Shown here: positions 47,772-58,862 of the stretch, one piece after another
How positions within the stretch are numbered: position 1 is the stretch's first letter
How the letters are laid out: each line of letters opens with the position of its first letter
Program-made: the position numbers and the translations under genes
Notes under the pieces: model-generated
The model's database searches: none
What the model was told of the DNA's origin: nothing
Seen by the model: the letters and a program-made list of their open reading frames with translations, nothing else
Source: Crambe crambe
Taxonomy: Eukaryota; Porifera; Demospongiae; Poecilosclerida; Crambeidae
DNA length: 64,000 nucleotides
NCBI GenBank assembly: GCA_963924555.1
Contig: OZ004583.1
Location: 2,141,501 to 2,205,500, forward strand
Direction: 5' to 3'

Positions 47772-47802
<31 letters not shown>
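47772..47802. repeat. Homopolymer C31
   Basis: A run of 31 C, paired with a 34-base run in the duplicated block. Confidence 0.95.
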
Positions 47803-47805
<3 letters not shown>

Positions 47806-48472
47806 ACTATAAATACAGCCAGTAGCTATGACCGATCTGAATAAAAAAGCACAGGGAAGCAATGATGCTAGCTACAAGATGGAGTAAAAAGTGAATATCT
47901 AAGGTTATTTTTAGATGAAATCTTAGCTACATTAGACAGAAATCAAGCCAGCACGTGACTCATAATTAGCTATATCATGTAAGATCATTGACTCCTATGC
48001 TTTCTTTCTCCACACATTAGTTCTAGCTACATAACCCGGAGCATTCTAGCTAGTTAACATTTCCAAGAAAAGAACAACAATACCTAACTGAATCATGATA
48101 CCTTTACAGAGGTGTTGGAAACAAGATTAGATTGGTCAGGCCTGAAAACGGAATCCCCAGACCATTGAAGTTCTACAATTTACTATTAATTAGTATTCGA
48201 GCATCATAGGACACTTTCTCAAGTTATTGATTGGTAGCCACATATTAATTAATAAACTTGTTTTTCCCAAAATAATTATTGGTCAGGCCTATATGCTTAT
48301 ATCCCAAGTGATTATTCCATAGCATCTGTTGTGACGCAGTGATATGCCAGTTACCATCACTTTATTCAGGTGGTCACATACTCGATATGTAGAGTAATAG
48401 TGGTCCCACAGTCAGTTCCTAGCGCAAATATGATTGGAGAACCCCTTCTGATCTAATTCATAATGAAGTCAA

Positions 48473-48601
48473 ATAAACCCCCTACCTGGACTTTTATTGA
48501 GTTTTTTATCATGCATGATGATGGAATCCCCCAAGATGTGCGTAGCCAGACCCTTTACAGGAGTTCATCCATTACTATGTAAGTCCAGGTAGGGGGTTTA
48601 T
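48473..48601. repeat. 21-bp perfect inverted repeat, stem-loop of 129 bp
   Basis: ATAAACCCCCTACCTGGACTT at 48473-48493 is repeated as its exact reverse complement at 48581-48601. It is probably a small MITE. The duplicate block has only a degraded version near 59830-60000. Confidence 0.75.
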
Positions 48602-48841
48602 TTATTAAATCATAATAGTGGGGTTCCATTATACTAAAGTAGCCATGGTTGTCATTAACATAGCTAGTATGGTACAGTGGGGAAGGATATATGTATCTAT
48701 AGGGTTACCTTTACCATGACATTGACAAGCGGTGTCATCACTTTTTTTTTTTTCCACGGACACCTTCAATTAATTAACTATTGTAATTGCATAATAATAA
48801 TTCTTTTTACATAATAAAATAATCAGCATGTGTGTAGCTTA

Positions 48842-50330
48842 TTAAAATATTTGGAGTCTGTTATTATAACTATCACAAATGTACAAAAAACCATCCTTAT
48901 CAACATTCACTCCATAGAGATACTTGAATTTGCCATCATTACTACTCCACTGTCCAAATGAGGTCACATGCTCCCCCTTGGTGGTGTATACTTCTATGTT
49001 GTACTTTCCCTTGTGAGCAACACAAATATATTCATCAGTTAAGCACACTCCATCAGCTCTTTCTCACCGAATGAGTGGAGGACTTCACCTCCATCACTGA
49101 GGACTTGGATGCAAGGATTCTTATTGATGACACTGACATAAAGGTTACCATGTCCAGGGATGATCTTGACAGGCTTGCCCAGTTTACTTGGATGGATGGA
49201 AATAAGCACAGGGAAAGGACTACCAGCTACTTCCTGGTCATTCACAGTGACAGTCAGTTCATGATGTCCACGAACAGTGGGTGTGTACGAAATACGATAC
49301 TCATCGCCTTCACTTCGATCAATGTTACACTTGACATTCAAATCGTTCATCAGAGACTTCAATTGGCCTATGACAGCACATTCTCGTTTAATGCGTTTTC
49401 CATTAGCTAGTGAGTTTAGGTGTTAGGGAGAAATTATATTTTTTTGTTAATCTCGGCATACTTCACCAGATACTATACACTTAGCAGGATCGAAAATAAT
49501 TTCGCTTTAGTCTGACAGAGCTTCTTCAGATCTTCAGCACAGCTCACCTCCACCCCTAGGTCCACCTCTTCCACTGGGTCCAGACTCCTCCCTTCCTTGC
49601 AGTGCTCTTTAATCTCCCTGTCAATGCAGCTAACAGACTCTTCTCCTGGCCAGAGAGATGCTCCAACTTCTCCCTCACTTTCAATGCAACCTCATTCAAT
49701 AGTCCTTGCCTGTAAGGATTTTTTTCGAGTTCATCAAAAGAGCTGTTGATGTGGTTGGCCACAGAATCTCCCTGGTCCTTTATCTTGTTTTTTGTGGTTT
49801 GTATCTCCTCCATAGCATGTGACAACTCCATCTTCACTTTCTTCAAAGGCTCCAAATCTGCCACCAGCTTCTTCTTCATCTTGGGAGCACACTCTTTCAC
49901 GAACTCGTAGTTCTTACCCGAATGGTCCTTGATAGTGCAATCATGACAGATGAGAAGGTTGCAGTCAAAGCAATACATCTTCATCGGTTCATCATGCTCT
50001 TTACATATCTGAAGTGGCGATTCTTCCATAACAATGTCTTTAGCTCCTTCTTTAAGCTCGTCTAAAGAAGCAATCTTGTGGCCAGCAAAAATTTTCATTC
50101 GATGATGTTATTTGATACATTCTGCATATATGAACTGGGTACACTGTCGACAAAAAGCTTTGGTCTTGCTCCCAGAACACATTTCACACTTGGCGTCCGT
50201 GAGCTCGTTCCAGTTTGGAGTGTAATTCTTTCATGCGATTGAGGAAGAAAGCTGTCAGGAGCTGATCTATGTTGCCCTGGGGGAGGGTGGTGTCTTTACG
50301 ACACTCAGGGCAAGAGAATGGCCAGTCCGC
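48842..50330 (-). pseudogene. TRIM-NHL C, decayed
   Basis: Homologous to the TRIM-NHL genes but broken. It is cut within the RING at 50330 (starts at the CPEC part), shifts frame in the B-box and coiled-coil regions (longest frame 50098-49556), and jumps from the filamin domain (PVKIIPG) straight to a late NHL repeat (NLYVSVINKNPC), deleting roughly 120 codons. It then ends in a separate frame (49048-48842). It is more divergent from A and B than they are from each other, so it is an older paralogue. Confidence 0.88.
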
Positions 50331-50843
50331 TAGTTGCTGGAATGGTAGAGTTTATCAGGGCCACTCATGATCTGTCTCATATTCTGTTACTTGTTGCTAT
50401 TGAGTAAGTTAGCTACTGGATGGCAATGACATGGTCCTACAGAAATCAGTGTAATTATAGGAATTTTGCCTACAGTCACTCTAGGCCAGGAAAAATTTAA
50501 GTGACTTCTGCCTACTCTAGGGAAAATTTTAAGTGATTTCAGCCTACAGTTATACTCCAGGAACAATTTACACACTGCCCTTTATTAGCTGTTACTTTCA
50601 TTCAATTATATGGGTAAATTTACACTACGTACTTCAGTATTAGTAAATAATGAAGGGGCTATTAAAATACTTATTATGGGAAAATTTTACACTACTTCAT
50701 TACTGGCAAGTAATAGAGGGGCTAACTCGTGTAAAATTTTCTCTGATAGTAATATCACTTCTAGGGGGAAAAATTGCACACTTCATGAACAGATGTTCTT
50801 AGCAAGTACATGGTGTAAAACTTTCCCTTATAACTTTACCAGA

Positions 50844-50856
50844 TGACCTTTGACCT
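50844..50856 (-). promoter_or_regulatory. Perfect DR1 nuclear-receptor half-site pair
   Basis: TGACCTTTGACCT, i.e. AGGTCAAAGGTCA on the minus strand, is the consensus DR1 site of RXR/HNF4-type receptors. It sits at the inner edge of the left foldback arm. Function is not shown. Confidence 0.4.
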
Positions 50857-52888
50857 CAATGTCAGGTTCTGATGTGCGCAGGAAGGCTGGGAGTGGGGCT
50901 GACAATGAGGGAATTTGGCTGGTACTGTAGTTTCATGGAAACAATAATGTACTGAAGGTGATCTTTTTGAGTGGGGGTGACTATGGTCTTGTACCTGCTT
51001 CTTTAGAAGCATTTGGATCCCCAAGATGTGATGGCAGAGCAAACCTGATATTCTGTGTTCTTGTTGGATTCATGCTGGTAGTGATTGATCTTTTAAAGCC
51101 AGTCCTCAGGAGAAGTAGCTATGGATTTCAATTCAGCTTATCTACATGTAATTAGATGAATTGCATACAATTAACCACAACCAGCTGCCTACAGGGCTAA
51201 AAATTAATGCTTTCTTTCTTCCTCTTCTTCTTTTTTTTTTTTTTTTTTTTTTTTTTGCTGCTCCTCCAGCTGCGATCTATTATTCTTTTCATGGTAGCTT
51301 GTCATTCTAAACACATTATTTGAACTGTGTGTAGCAATTAGCTAGCTAAGTTGTGACCAAAACCTACTCAGAATGCAATGCTAGAGCACATGCACCCATA
51401 TCACAGTCATGTGACATGCAAAGGAGCGAGATTATAGTAGCTAAAACTATAACTGCAGCCTATTATTCTCAGTGAATCCCCCAGCATATTAGCTAGCCCC
51501 ATTCCTATACCTACATACTATAATGACCAGTTTGTGGTACACATTACGCATGTAATCTTAATCATTCATGGAAAATGCATGAAGTTTCTTGAAGAGATCA
51601 GCTTCATAAGGTATAGCTATGAAACAATAATGGGTAGGCTAGCTAGCTATAGCCCTAATGACTAATTTTTTTGCACATCCTATAGCATTAGGTGATTTAT
51701 ATTGTGATCAATGATATCAGCTAATAGAAAGAGAGGATTATTCATTCCATTTTCTCCTTAAATGTCCATCTCAAGAGTCAAGACTTCCAATCTCTGTCCA
51801 TTAAATATAATGCTTATAGCTACATCAGTGCATTGTTGAAGAAGTTATAAAGGCTAGCTACTGGCAGCAATAAATGCTAACAAGTGTAAAACAATACTTG
51901 AGACCTGATAGCTATTCCTTTCTATCAAAGGTCGTGGTGGAGCTGGAGGTGGTGGAGGATCAGACTCAAAATCAGAGATAGCTATAGCTAGCTACTGTGC
52001 ATATAAATTTATTCCAGATGGTCATCCTGAACTTCAAGGGAAAAATGTAAGGGGTCAAAACTGAAGTGGTACAATGGGGTGATCTACACATAGCTAGCTA
52101 CAATGGAATGGCAGGAAAATATCTTTTCCATGTGATGGACTAACTATTGATACCCACATAGCTACTTGGATGGCTGTCACAGTAACTTAGAGCATAGATG
52201 CCAACTGTCGGTCCCCAAACTTCGGGGACGGTCTCCAAACTGGCAGCTTTGTCCCCAAGTCCCCAAAGGGGTACTGATTTGTCCCCAAAGGCCAAGGTCC
52301 TGACTGAGCACATTGTGGTTTCATGGTTCATAGGTGGATACTGCAGTATTAGCTACATAGCTATATCATTCAGTACATTATCTGTACTGTGCAGATAATG
52401 TACTGAGTGATGTATGCAGTACTGATGTGCCAAAGCTAACTAGTAGTAAGCAGTGCCTCCAACCTATGAAGTTTAATTTCAGTATAAAGTGCTCCCATTT
52501 TCAGTATTTTTACCATGAATTTCAGTATTTTCAGCCATTTTATAAGTAATGCAATATAAAATGTGTATAGTAAGTTTATCTAAATTTCAGTATTTTTGAA
52601 AATTCTTCAGTATTTTTGGTCAAATTTCAGTAAAAATACTGATGAATCAGTATAGTTGGAGGCTCTGAGTAGCTAAGTAGCTATTTTATAATGATGACAA
52701 TCCTTTGCATAAATGGGTGTGGTTAGTGGGTGTGGTTGGGATGTGGCCTGTGTGTCTCCAAAGCCAGTTTGAAAAAGTTGGCACCTATGTTAGAGACAGG
52801 TATTACTGCAACTTTCATCATAATCAACACAACATTCAGCTAGCTATAGCTTGATCAATTATTCTGTCCCCAACTCTTCTAAAATAGG

Positions 52889-52901
52889 AGGTCAAAGGTC
52901 A
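52889..52901 (+). promoter_or_regulatory. Perfect DR1 nuclear-receptor half-site pair
   Basis: AGGTCAAAGGTCA, the mirror of the site at 50844-50856, at the inner edge of the right foldback arm. Confidence 0.4.
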
Positions 52902-53895
52902 CTTGTAAAACTCTTGCTGCTTATGACATTATTGTATTTTATACTTGACTATAAAGAAAGTTTTACACCACTTGCTAGGAGCATCCATTGAAGTAGTGTA
53001 AATTTTCCCCCATAGCAGTGATATTAGCTACTATCAGGGAAAATTTTACACGAGTTAGCCCCTCTATTACTTGCCAGTAATGAAGTAGTGTAAAATTTCC
53101 TATAGTAATAATAGTGTATTTTAATAGGGTGAATTTTATATGAGTTAGCCCCTTCGTTATTTACTAATACTGAAGTACGTAGTGTAAAATTTGAAACAGC
53201 TAATAAAGGGAAGTTTTATACCAAATTTTCCCTAGAGTAACTGAAGGTTGAAATCACTTAAAATTTTCCCAGAGTAACTGAAGGTTGAAATCACTTAAAA
53301 TTTCCCCTTGAGTAACTGTAGGCAGAAGTCACCTAAAATTTTCCCTATAGCTAGTAACTGTAGGCAAAATACCTATTTTTACACAAACGTCTTTCAATAT
53401 TAAAATTTAGTACTTCACCAAGAGATGTCTCCTGACATCCACCAATATGAGGGTACCGCTCTTTAAGTAGAATTTGGGCACAGTTAATATTACCTCGAAA
53501 TGGGATCAATCTCTTTATTCTGTATATCCACCTACGTACATATATACGCACCATTATCTGAAGCTACCCGATGTACGTATATGTAGGGATTGTTAGCTGG
53601 CCCTAGCCCTACTCCTACATAGGTGGTGGAACAGGTCAGGCCAGTCAATATTTTGGGAAAAACAAGGTTAATTATTAAGTAGCAAAACAGAAGAAAGATG
53701 CTCAAAATTAGCAAATCGTAGTCAGTGGTCTGTGGGATTACATTTCAATTTCGGGCCTGACCAATACACATCTGCCCTAGCCCTAGCCCTAGCACTAGCC
53801 CTAGCCTGGATACAGAACGAAGATTGATCCCATTTCCATCCTTCATTCCTACCCTTACTTTTTTGAGCAGTGGTCATCCCTACATTTCAAGGATA

Positions 53896-54019
53896 CACTG
53901 TAAAAATGAAAGTGTTTACTGCACACCATTTTGTCCCAATACACACACTGTTTTTGTTTTTGGTGTGTGTAGCTATTGGGACAATTTAGTGTGCAGTACA
54001 CACTTTCGTTTTTACAGTG
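53896..54019. mobile_element. 124-bp hairpin MITE with TA target duplication
   Basis: CACTGTAAAAATGAAAGTG at the left end is mirrored by CACTTTCGTTTTTACAGTG at the right end (one mismatch). The pairing continues inward through TGCACAC and TTGTCCCAATA, so nearly the whole element folds. TA flanks both ends (53894-53895, 54020-54021). Confidence 0.8.
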
Positions 54020-54069
54020 TATAGTTATAATTATTTCCTGCAAGCTGTAGCATAGAGTGTATATACAGT

Positions 54070-54352
54070 GTACATCTTATCCAGGCTGAAATCTGGAATA
54101 CATGTACTACAAGCATTTTCAATGGATTTTAACAATTAGCTATTTGAGATTTTTTTTTTTTGAGTGCTTTGTACAGGCAACTGCATAACAATAGTCAGTC
54201 TGTTCTAGGCTGTTAGTACTAGCCCATAATTATCAAAAATACTACATAGCATAACCACAACACTATTATTTTAATGCACTTTACTTATTTCACTCCAGCC
54301 TGGAAAAAAAAGTTTGTACTGTATCAGGATAACCAAGGTTCAGACTGTATAA
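54070..54352. mobile_element. Tigger-like MITE remnant
   Basis: Shares ACTACAAGCA, ATGGATTTTAACAA and CATAACCACAACACTATTAT with 32585-32735, and the end word GGATAACCAAGGTT with 23505-23724. Confidence 0.45.
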
Positions 54353-54384
54353 TTAACCATACAGTAAAGTATAAAGATAAAAAA

Positions 54385-54913
54385 TTAAAATACTTGGAGT
54401 CTGTTATTATTACAATCACAAATATACAAAAAACCATCCTTATCAACATGAACTCCATATGGATGCCTAAATTCACCTCTGTTCTTCCCATATTGTCCAA
54501 ATGAGGTCACATGCACCCCCATGGTGGTATACACTTCAACATTCTGCTTTCCCCAGTTGGTCACATAAATATATTCATCAGTGACACACACACACCAGAA
54601 GGCTCCTTCAGCTCATTTTTGCCAAATGAGTAGAGGAATTTACCTCTCTTACTGAAGACTTGGACGCAAGGATTCTTAGTGATGACACTGAAATACTCTG
54701 TCAGAAGACATTCATTGACATTCGACATTCGATTGAATGATCCGGTGCCTTCTTGAAGCGAAGCAAATTCCTTAACATACTCCAAACTTGAACTTTTATA
54801 CTTTTTAACATATATATTCTTTTTATATTTTTTAACATACTTTTGGTGTAACACTCGATATTACCTTTAATTCCACACACAATAAATTGTTTATCTTTAA
54901 CCACAATTCAACG
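54385..54913 (-). pseudogene. TRIM-NHL E, 3' fragment
   Basis: Covers only the last NHL repeats (VTNWGKQNVEVYTT, YGVHVDKDGFLYICDCNNN) in two frames, with an inserted AT-rich stretch (about 54795-54845) that repeats part of the gene's own sequence. The similarity to TRIM-NHL ends at about 54913, next to the kinase fragment. Confidence 0.85.
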
Positions 54914-54926
54914 ATTTTCATTTGCT

Positions 54927-55343
54927 GAAGAACGCTAATGCCAAAGAGATATCGTGTATAATTGTAACTTGAATATGGAATGGAACTGGGACTTTGGAAT
55001 GGGATAGGAATGTAGTCAGGTTCTCGTCCATTAGTTCCATCAAGAGAATCGGCTGCTTGTGAATGTTTTCTTCCACCACTCCTAGGAACTGAACAATGTT
55101 GGGGTGATGGAGGTTGCTCAGAATCTCACATTCCCTATTGAATCTGACCACAGGGAGGCGCTGATGGTATAGCTGTCTGCCCACTCCAGGCTCCTCCTGA
55201 GCTAGCACTAAGTGGAGAATCTTGGCTGCACATGTGAGATTGTCACACACTGCTTTATAAACATTGCCATATGCTCCTGTTCCCAAGATGTCCTTGACAC
55301 CTCTCTTTATCTCAACGTGTCTGAATCCTATTTTCTTGTCCAT
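54927..55343 (-). pseudogene. Kinase-Kelch copy 3, truncated after the N-lobe
   Basis: Begins with the same MDKKIGFRHVEIKRG start (ATG 55343) and keeps the glycine loop and the lysine, but lacks five residues in the loop after EEPGVG (four codons plus change) and gains two near GVVEENIHK. It breaks off at ISLALAF, before the catalytic HRD, and reads into a stop at 54918. The catalytic loop, DFG, C-lobe and all Kelch repeats are missing. A product would be a catalytically dead N-lobe fragment of 141 aa. Confidence 0.85.
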
Positions 55344-55936
55344 CTCCTCTTTTTAGTTATACCAGTGGCAGCCACTTCAAAAGAAAAAAAATTCCATGGA
55401 GTATCCGGCTACACAAGATTGCTAGCTAGTTAGCTATGGAAATAGTCTTATTATTTAACTAGGAAATTGCCTCTTTACAGTATTAAACTAGCTAGGTACT
55501 GCAATATTATGAGCTACACAAGATTAGCTAGCTGTAACTACCTCTTCATAGTAATTTTCTTGTGGAAGAGTTATCCCACTGACTCACTTACCTATATAAA
55601 AGTTGACTCTGCACGTGCAGAAGCTACATCTACATTTGTACATTCCCAACTAGATCACATGATAATTATAAATTTCCTGCATAGATTCAGTGAGAGTACA
55701 ATCGTTGCTATGATACTGCATTCAGTAGGGTATGTGTTAGAGAGATGATCTGGGAGCAATTAACTCCTATCCCATGCGTCCACCCCCAATCCCCCTCCCC
55801 CCTCCCCCCAATGCTCACATGGTCAGTAAATAATTTTAATAGACAAAAAAAAGCATACACAGTAAAATTGGATTACAATGGAATGATAGAATCAATGTTG
55901 GCATACTATAATACTAGAATGATAAAAAGAAACGAA
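55344..55936. other. Region between TRIM-NHL B and kinase copy 3
   Basis: Non-coding, homologous to 38045-38694 and 33981-34609; no exon. Confidence 0.6.
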
Positions 55937-58138
55937 TTAAAATACTTGGAGTCTTTTATTAATACAATCACAGATATACAAAAAACCATCCTTATCAACA
56001 TGCACTCCATATGGATGCCTAAATTCACCTTTGTTCTTCCCAGATTGTCCAAATGAGGTCACGTGCTCCCCCATGGTGGTGTACACTTCAACATTCTGCT
56101 TTCCCCAGTTGGTTACGTAAATATATTCATCAGTGACACACACACCAGAAGGCTCCTTCAACTCTTTTTCGCCAAAGGAGTGGAGGAATTCACCTCTATT
56201 ACTGAAGACTTGGATGCAAGGATTCTTAGTGATGACACTGAAATACAGGTTACCATGTTTATCAGAAGACATTCGATTGAATAATCCAGTGCCTTCTTGA
56301 AGCGAAGCAAATTCCTTAACGTACTCCAAGCTTTTGGTGTAACACTCGATATTACCTTTAATTCCACACACAATAACTTTATCTCCAACCACAATCAAAT
56401 CGACATGTCCAGACTGTTTTCCAACTTGCTTTGCAGTTATTATTGTCAGGTTTTTATCCGACTTGTAAATTGTACTGCTCCCCCAATCAACAAAGTAAAT
56501 ATTATCTTCGCTGTCAACAGCCACACCATGGAGAACTTGAAAGTTGTGGTTCCATCGCTTGACCCTTCTCAGCTTCTTTCCCTCCTTGTCCAACATCACA
56601 ATGTCTCCCCCTCGTTCTGTTACAATCATCTCTCCCTTTGAATTGAAGGCTACGTCAACTGGGGAGTTCAGTCCAGGGATGATCTTGACAGGCTTGCCCA
56701 GCTTACTTGGATGGATGGAGACAAACACAGGGAAGGGACTACCAGTTACTTCCTGGCCATTCACAGTAACAGTCAGTTCATGACGTCCACGAACAGGGGG
56801 TGTGTAGGAAATACGATATTCATTGCCTTCACTTCGATCAATGTTGCACTTGATGTTTGATCCATTCATCAGTGACTTCAATTGGCCTGCGACAACACAC
56901 TCTCGTTTGGTGTACTTTCCGTTAGTGAGTTTAGGTATTAGGGAGAATTCTGATTTTTTGTCGACTTCAGCAATTTTGATTCCTTCACCAACTACTGTAC
57001 ACTTTGTAGGATCAATGCTAAGAGAAATTATCTTTGCTTTAGTCTGACAGAGCTTCTTCAGGTCTTCAGTACAGCTCACCTCCACCCCTATGTCCACCTC
57101 CTCCACTGGATCCAGACTCACTCTTTCCTTTTCAATCTCTCTGTCAATGCGACTCTTGATCTCAGCATACATGCACATGAACATGACTTCGTCTTTTGTC
57201 GAATGTTCCAAACATTGTTCAGTGAATTTAATCACACTTTGAATGGCTGCACAAGAAGTGGACAGATTTTTCTTCTGGCCAGAGAGATGCTCAAATTTCC
57301 CCATCACTTTTAATGCAGCCTCTTTCAACAGTTCTTGTCTGTGATTTTCAAGAATCTTTTGAAATTCATCAAAAGAGCTGTTGATGTGATCGGCCACAGA
57401 ATCTCCCTGAGCCTCTATCTCGTGCTGTGTGGTTTGTATCTCCTCCACAGCATGCGAAAACTCCACCTTCATTTTTCTCAAAGGCTCCAAATCTGCCATC
57501 AGCTTCTTCTTCATCTCAGGAGCAGACGTTTTTACGAACTCATTATTGTGACCAAAATGATCTTTGATAGTGCAATCACGACAGATGAGAAGGTTGCAGT
57601 CAAAGCAATAGATCTTCAATGGTTCTTCATGCTTTTTACACACCTGAAGTGGTGATTCTTCCATAACAATAGCTCCTTCTTTAAGCTCATCTACAGAAGC
57701 AATCTTGTGGCCAGCAAACGCTTTCATTCGATGATGTTGTTTGACACATTCTGTGCATATGAACTGGGTACACTGTCGACAGAAGGCTTCGGCCTTGCTC
57801 CCAGAACACATTTCACACTTGGCGTCCACCATACCATGAGCTCGTTCCAGTTTGGAGTGTAACTCTTTCATGCGATTAAGGAAGAAAGCTGTCGAGAGCT
57901 GATCTATGTTGCCCTGGGGGAGGATGGTGTCTTTACGACACTCGGGGCAAGAGAATGGTTCGTCGATACCAGTCCTCAGGGTCAGCCTGTGGATGCACTG
58001 TTTGCAGTAGTAGTGGCAGCAAGGAAGAACCTTGGGTTCTGTGTAGTGATCGTGACAGATGGCACACGTGATCTCCTTCTCAAGATCTTCCACACTTTTC
58101 TCCAGGTCTTCCATACTCTTAATGTCTTTTTCAGCCAT
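55937..58138 (-). CDS. TRIM-NHL RING-type ubiquitin ligase B
   Basis: A single-exon gene of 733 codons, highly similar to TRIM-NHL A along its whole length and with the same domain order (RING, two B-boxes, coiled coil, filamin-type Ig, NHL propeller). Differences: it lacks the N-terminal 10-residue duplication and three residues before VMEESPLQVC, and has scattered substitutions (for example MKAFAGHK for MKIFAGHK, CTIKDHFGHNNEF for CTVKDHLSHIYEF). RING and B-box zinc ligands are intact. The open frame and mainly conservative changes suggest both A and B are functional E3 ligases. It lies upstream of the truncated kinase copy 3, in the same order as A and kinase copy 2. Confidence 0.93.
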   Translation of the reverse strand: MAEKDIKSMEDLEKSVEDLEKEITCAICHDHYTEPKVLPCCHYYCKQCIHRLTLRTGIDEPFSCPECRKDTILPQGNIDQLSTAFFLNRMKELHSKLERAHGMVDAKCEMCSGSKAEAFCRQCTQFICTECVKQHHRMKAFAGHKIASVDELKEGAIVMEESPLQVCKKHEEPLKIYCFDCNLLICRDCTIKDHFGHNNEFVKTSAPEMKKKLMADLEPLRKMKVEFSHAVEEIQTTQHEIEAQGDSVADHINSSFDEFQKILENHRQELLKEAALKVMGKFEHLSGQKKNLSTSCAAIQSVIKFTEQCLEHSTKDEVMFMCMYAEIKSRIDREIEKERVSLDPVEEVDIGVEVSCTEDLKKLCQTKAKIISLSIDPTKCTVVGEGIKIAEVDKKSEFSLIPKLTNGKYTKRECVVAGQLKSLMNGSNIKCNIDRSEGNEYRISYTPPVRGRHELTVTVNGQEVTGSPFPVFVSIHPSKLGKPVKIIPGLNSPVDVAFNSKGEMIVTERGGDIVMLDKEGKKLRRVKRWNHNFQVLHGVAVDSEDNIYFVDWGSSTIYKSDKNLTIITAKQVGKQSGHVDLIVVGDKVIVCGIKGNIECYTKSLEYVKEFASLQEGTGLFNRMSSDKHGNLYFSVITKNPCIQVFSNRGEFLHSFGEKELKEPSGVCVTDEYIYVTNWGKQNVEVYTTMGEHVTSFGQSGKNKGEFRHPYGVHVDKDGFLYICDCINKRLQVF

Positions 58139-58241
58139 GTATTATGTCAAGATATAGATACAAATACAGAGTAGACTGGATCGAGTCTGGTTCGCGAGAT
58201 TAAGGACTACAATGGCAAACCATGAACCTTGACCTCTAGTA

Positions 58242-58453
58242 AGGTAAAGCGGAGCTATTTCGAACGGCGGGTAATTCTGTATTTTTTAAAATATTTCTGA
58301 AACTACTGAAGCTTCTGAGCTCAATGTTGGAGGATATAATCTACTATAATAGTAGAATATACCTTTCAAAATAGAGCTCATAAGCTCGACGAGTTTTGAA
58401 AATATTTGACCCTACGGAATAGCCCCACCTTTCGGAATAGCCCCGCTTTGCCT
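58242..58453. mobile_element. 212-bp MITE with proven empty site
   Basis: TIRs AGGTAAAGCGGAGCTATT and AATAGCCCCGCTTTGCCT, flanked by TA on both sides (58240-58241, 58454-58455). The duplicated locus at 47300-47315 reads CTAGTACTCGACG with a single TA and no insert, giving the exact pre-insertion site. Confidence 0.92.
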
Positions 58454-58862
58454 TACTCGACGCCAACTGTTTTTAATTAGGGGCGTGGCTCAGTTAACGG
58501 CCGTCCACTCGAGAGTTAGGTGGCAATGACAATGGTTATCAGATACAGAAGTGGTGCAGCTCTATCACACATCTAGATTCGCAGCAATGCAAGGGACCAT
58601 GCCTTTTTACGAGGGTAGCAATCATGGCTCAGTTAACTCCCATGCAACTTTCCATTTTACTAGGAAGATGGTAGAGTTTTAATGTGTTATTCAAGGCCAC
58701 TCATGATCTGTCTCATATTCTATTGTTGCTATTGAGTAAGTTAGCTACCTGATTATGATTTTTAACAATGGCAATTCAGTAGCTTGCTTGGTCCTTGGTG
58801 TTATATATATTTACTTTCAGTATACTCAAGTTTTAGCTGTTCATATAGTTTAAGATTAGGCC

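Larger units (their letters stand above)
47296..49440. repeat. Segmental duplication block V, copy 1
   Basis: Runs collinear with 58228-60700: shared marks are ACTCGACGCCAACTG (47308 / 58455), the homopolymer C tract (47772 / 59301), TTTACAGGAGTTCATCC (48554 / 59940) and a TRIM-NHL 3' end (48842 / 60275). Part of the same sequence also recurs at 50345-50440. This copy lacks the 212-bp insertion present in the other. Confidence 0.85.
50450..53383. mobile_element. 2.9-kb foldback element with 0.4-0.5-kb inverted arms
   Basis: The left arm (50450-50857) and right arm (52888-53383) are reverse complements over most of their length. Shared blocks include GTGTAAAATTTT, GAGTTAGCCCCTC, TACTGAAGTACGTAGTGTAA and, at the outer tips, ATTTTGCCTACAGT. 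The arms themselves contain short internal repeats (TAACTGTAGGCAGAAGTCAC-like units). The 2.03-kb centre (50858-52887) has no convincing coding frame. The structure fits a foldback or long-TIR DNA transposon without its transposase. No target duplication could be fixed. Confidence 0.75.
53384..54384. other. Gene-free stretch with small repeats
   Basis: No exon is supported. It holds a short CCCTAG repeat (about 53772-53806), a 124-bp MITE (53896-54019) and a Tigger-like remnant (54070-54352). Confidence 0.6.

Noticed and set aside
51200-52880. Coding sequence in the centre of the foldback element
   Set aside because: Only frames under 70 codons with no domain or splice pattern; no transposase remnant seen.
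53772-53806. CCCTAG repeats as an interstitial telomere
   Set aside because: The unit is CCCTAG, not CCCTAA, only about five copies, and looks like the local CTAG-rich background.
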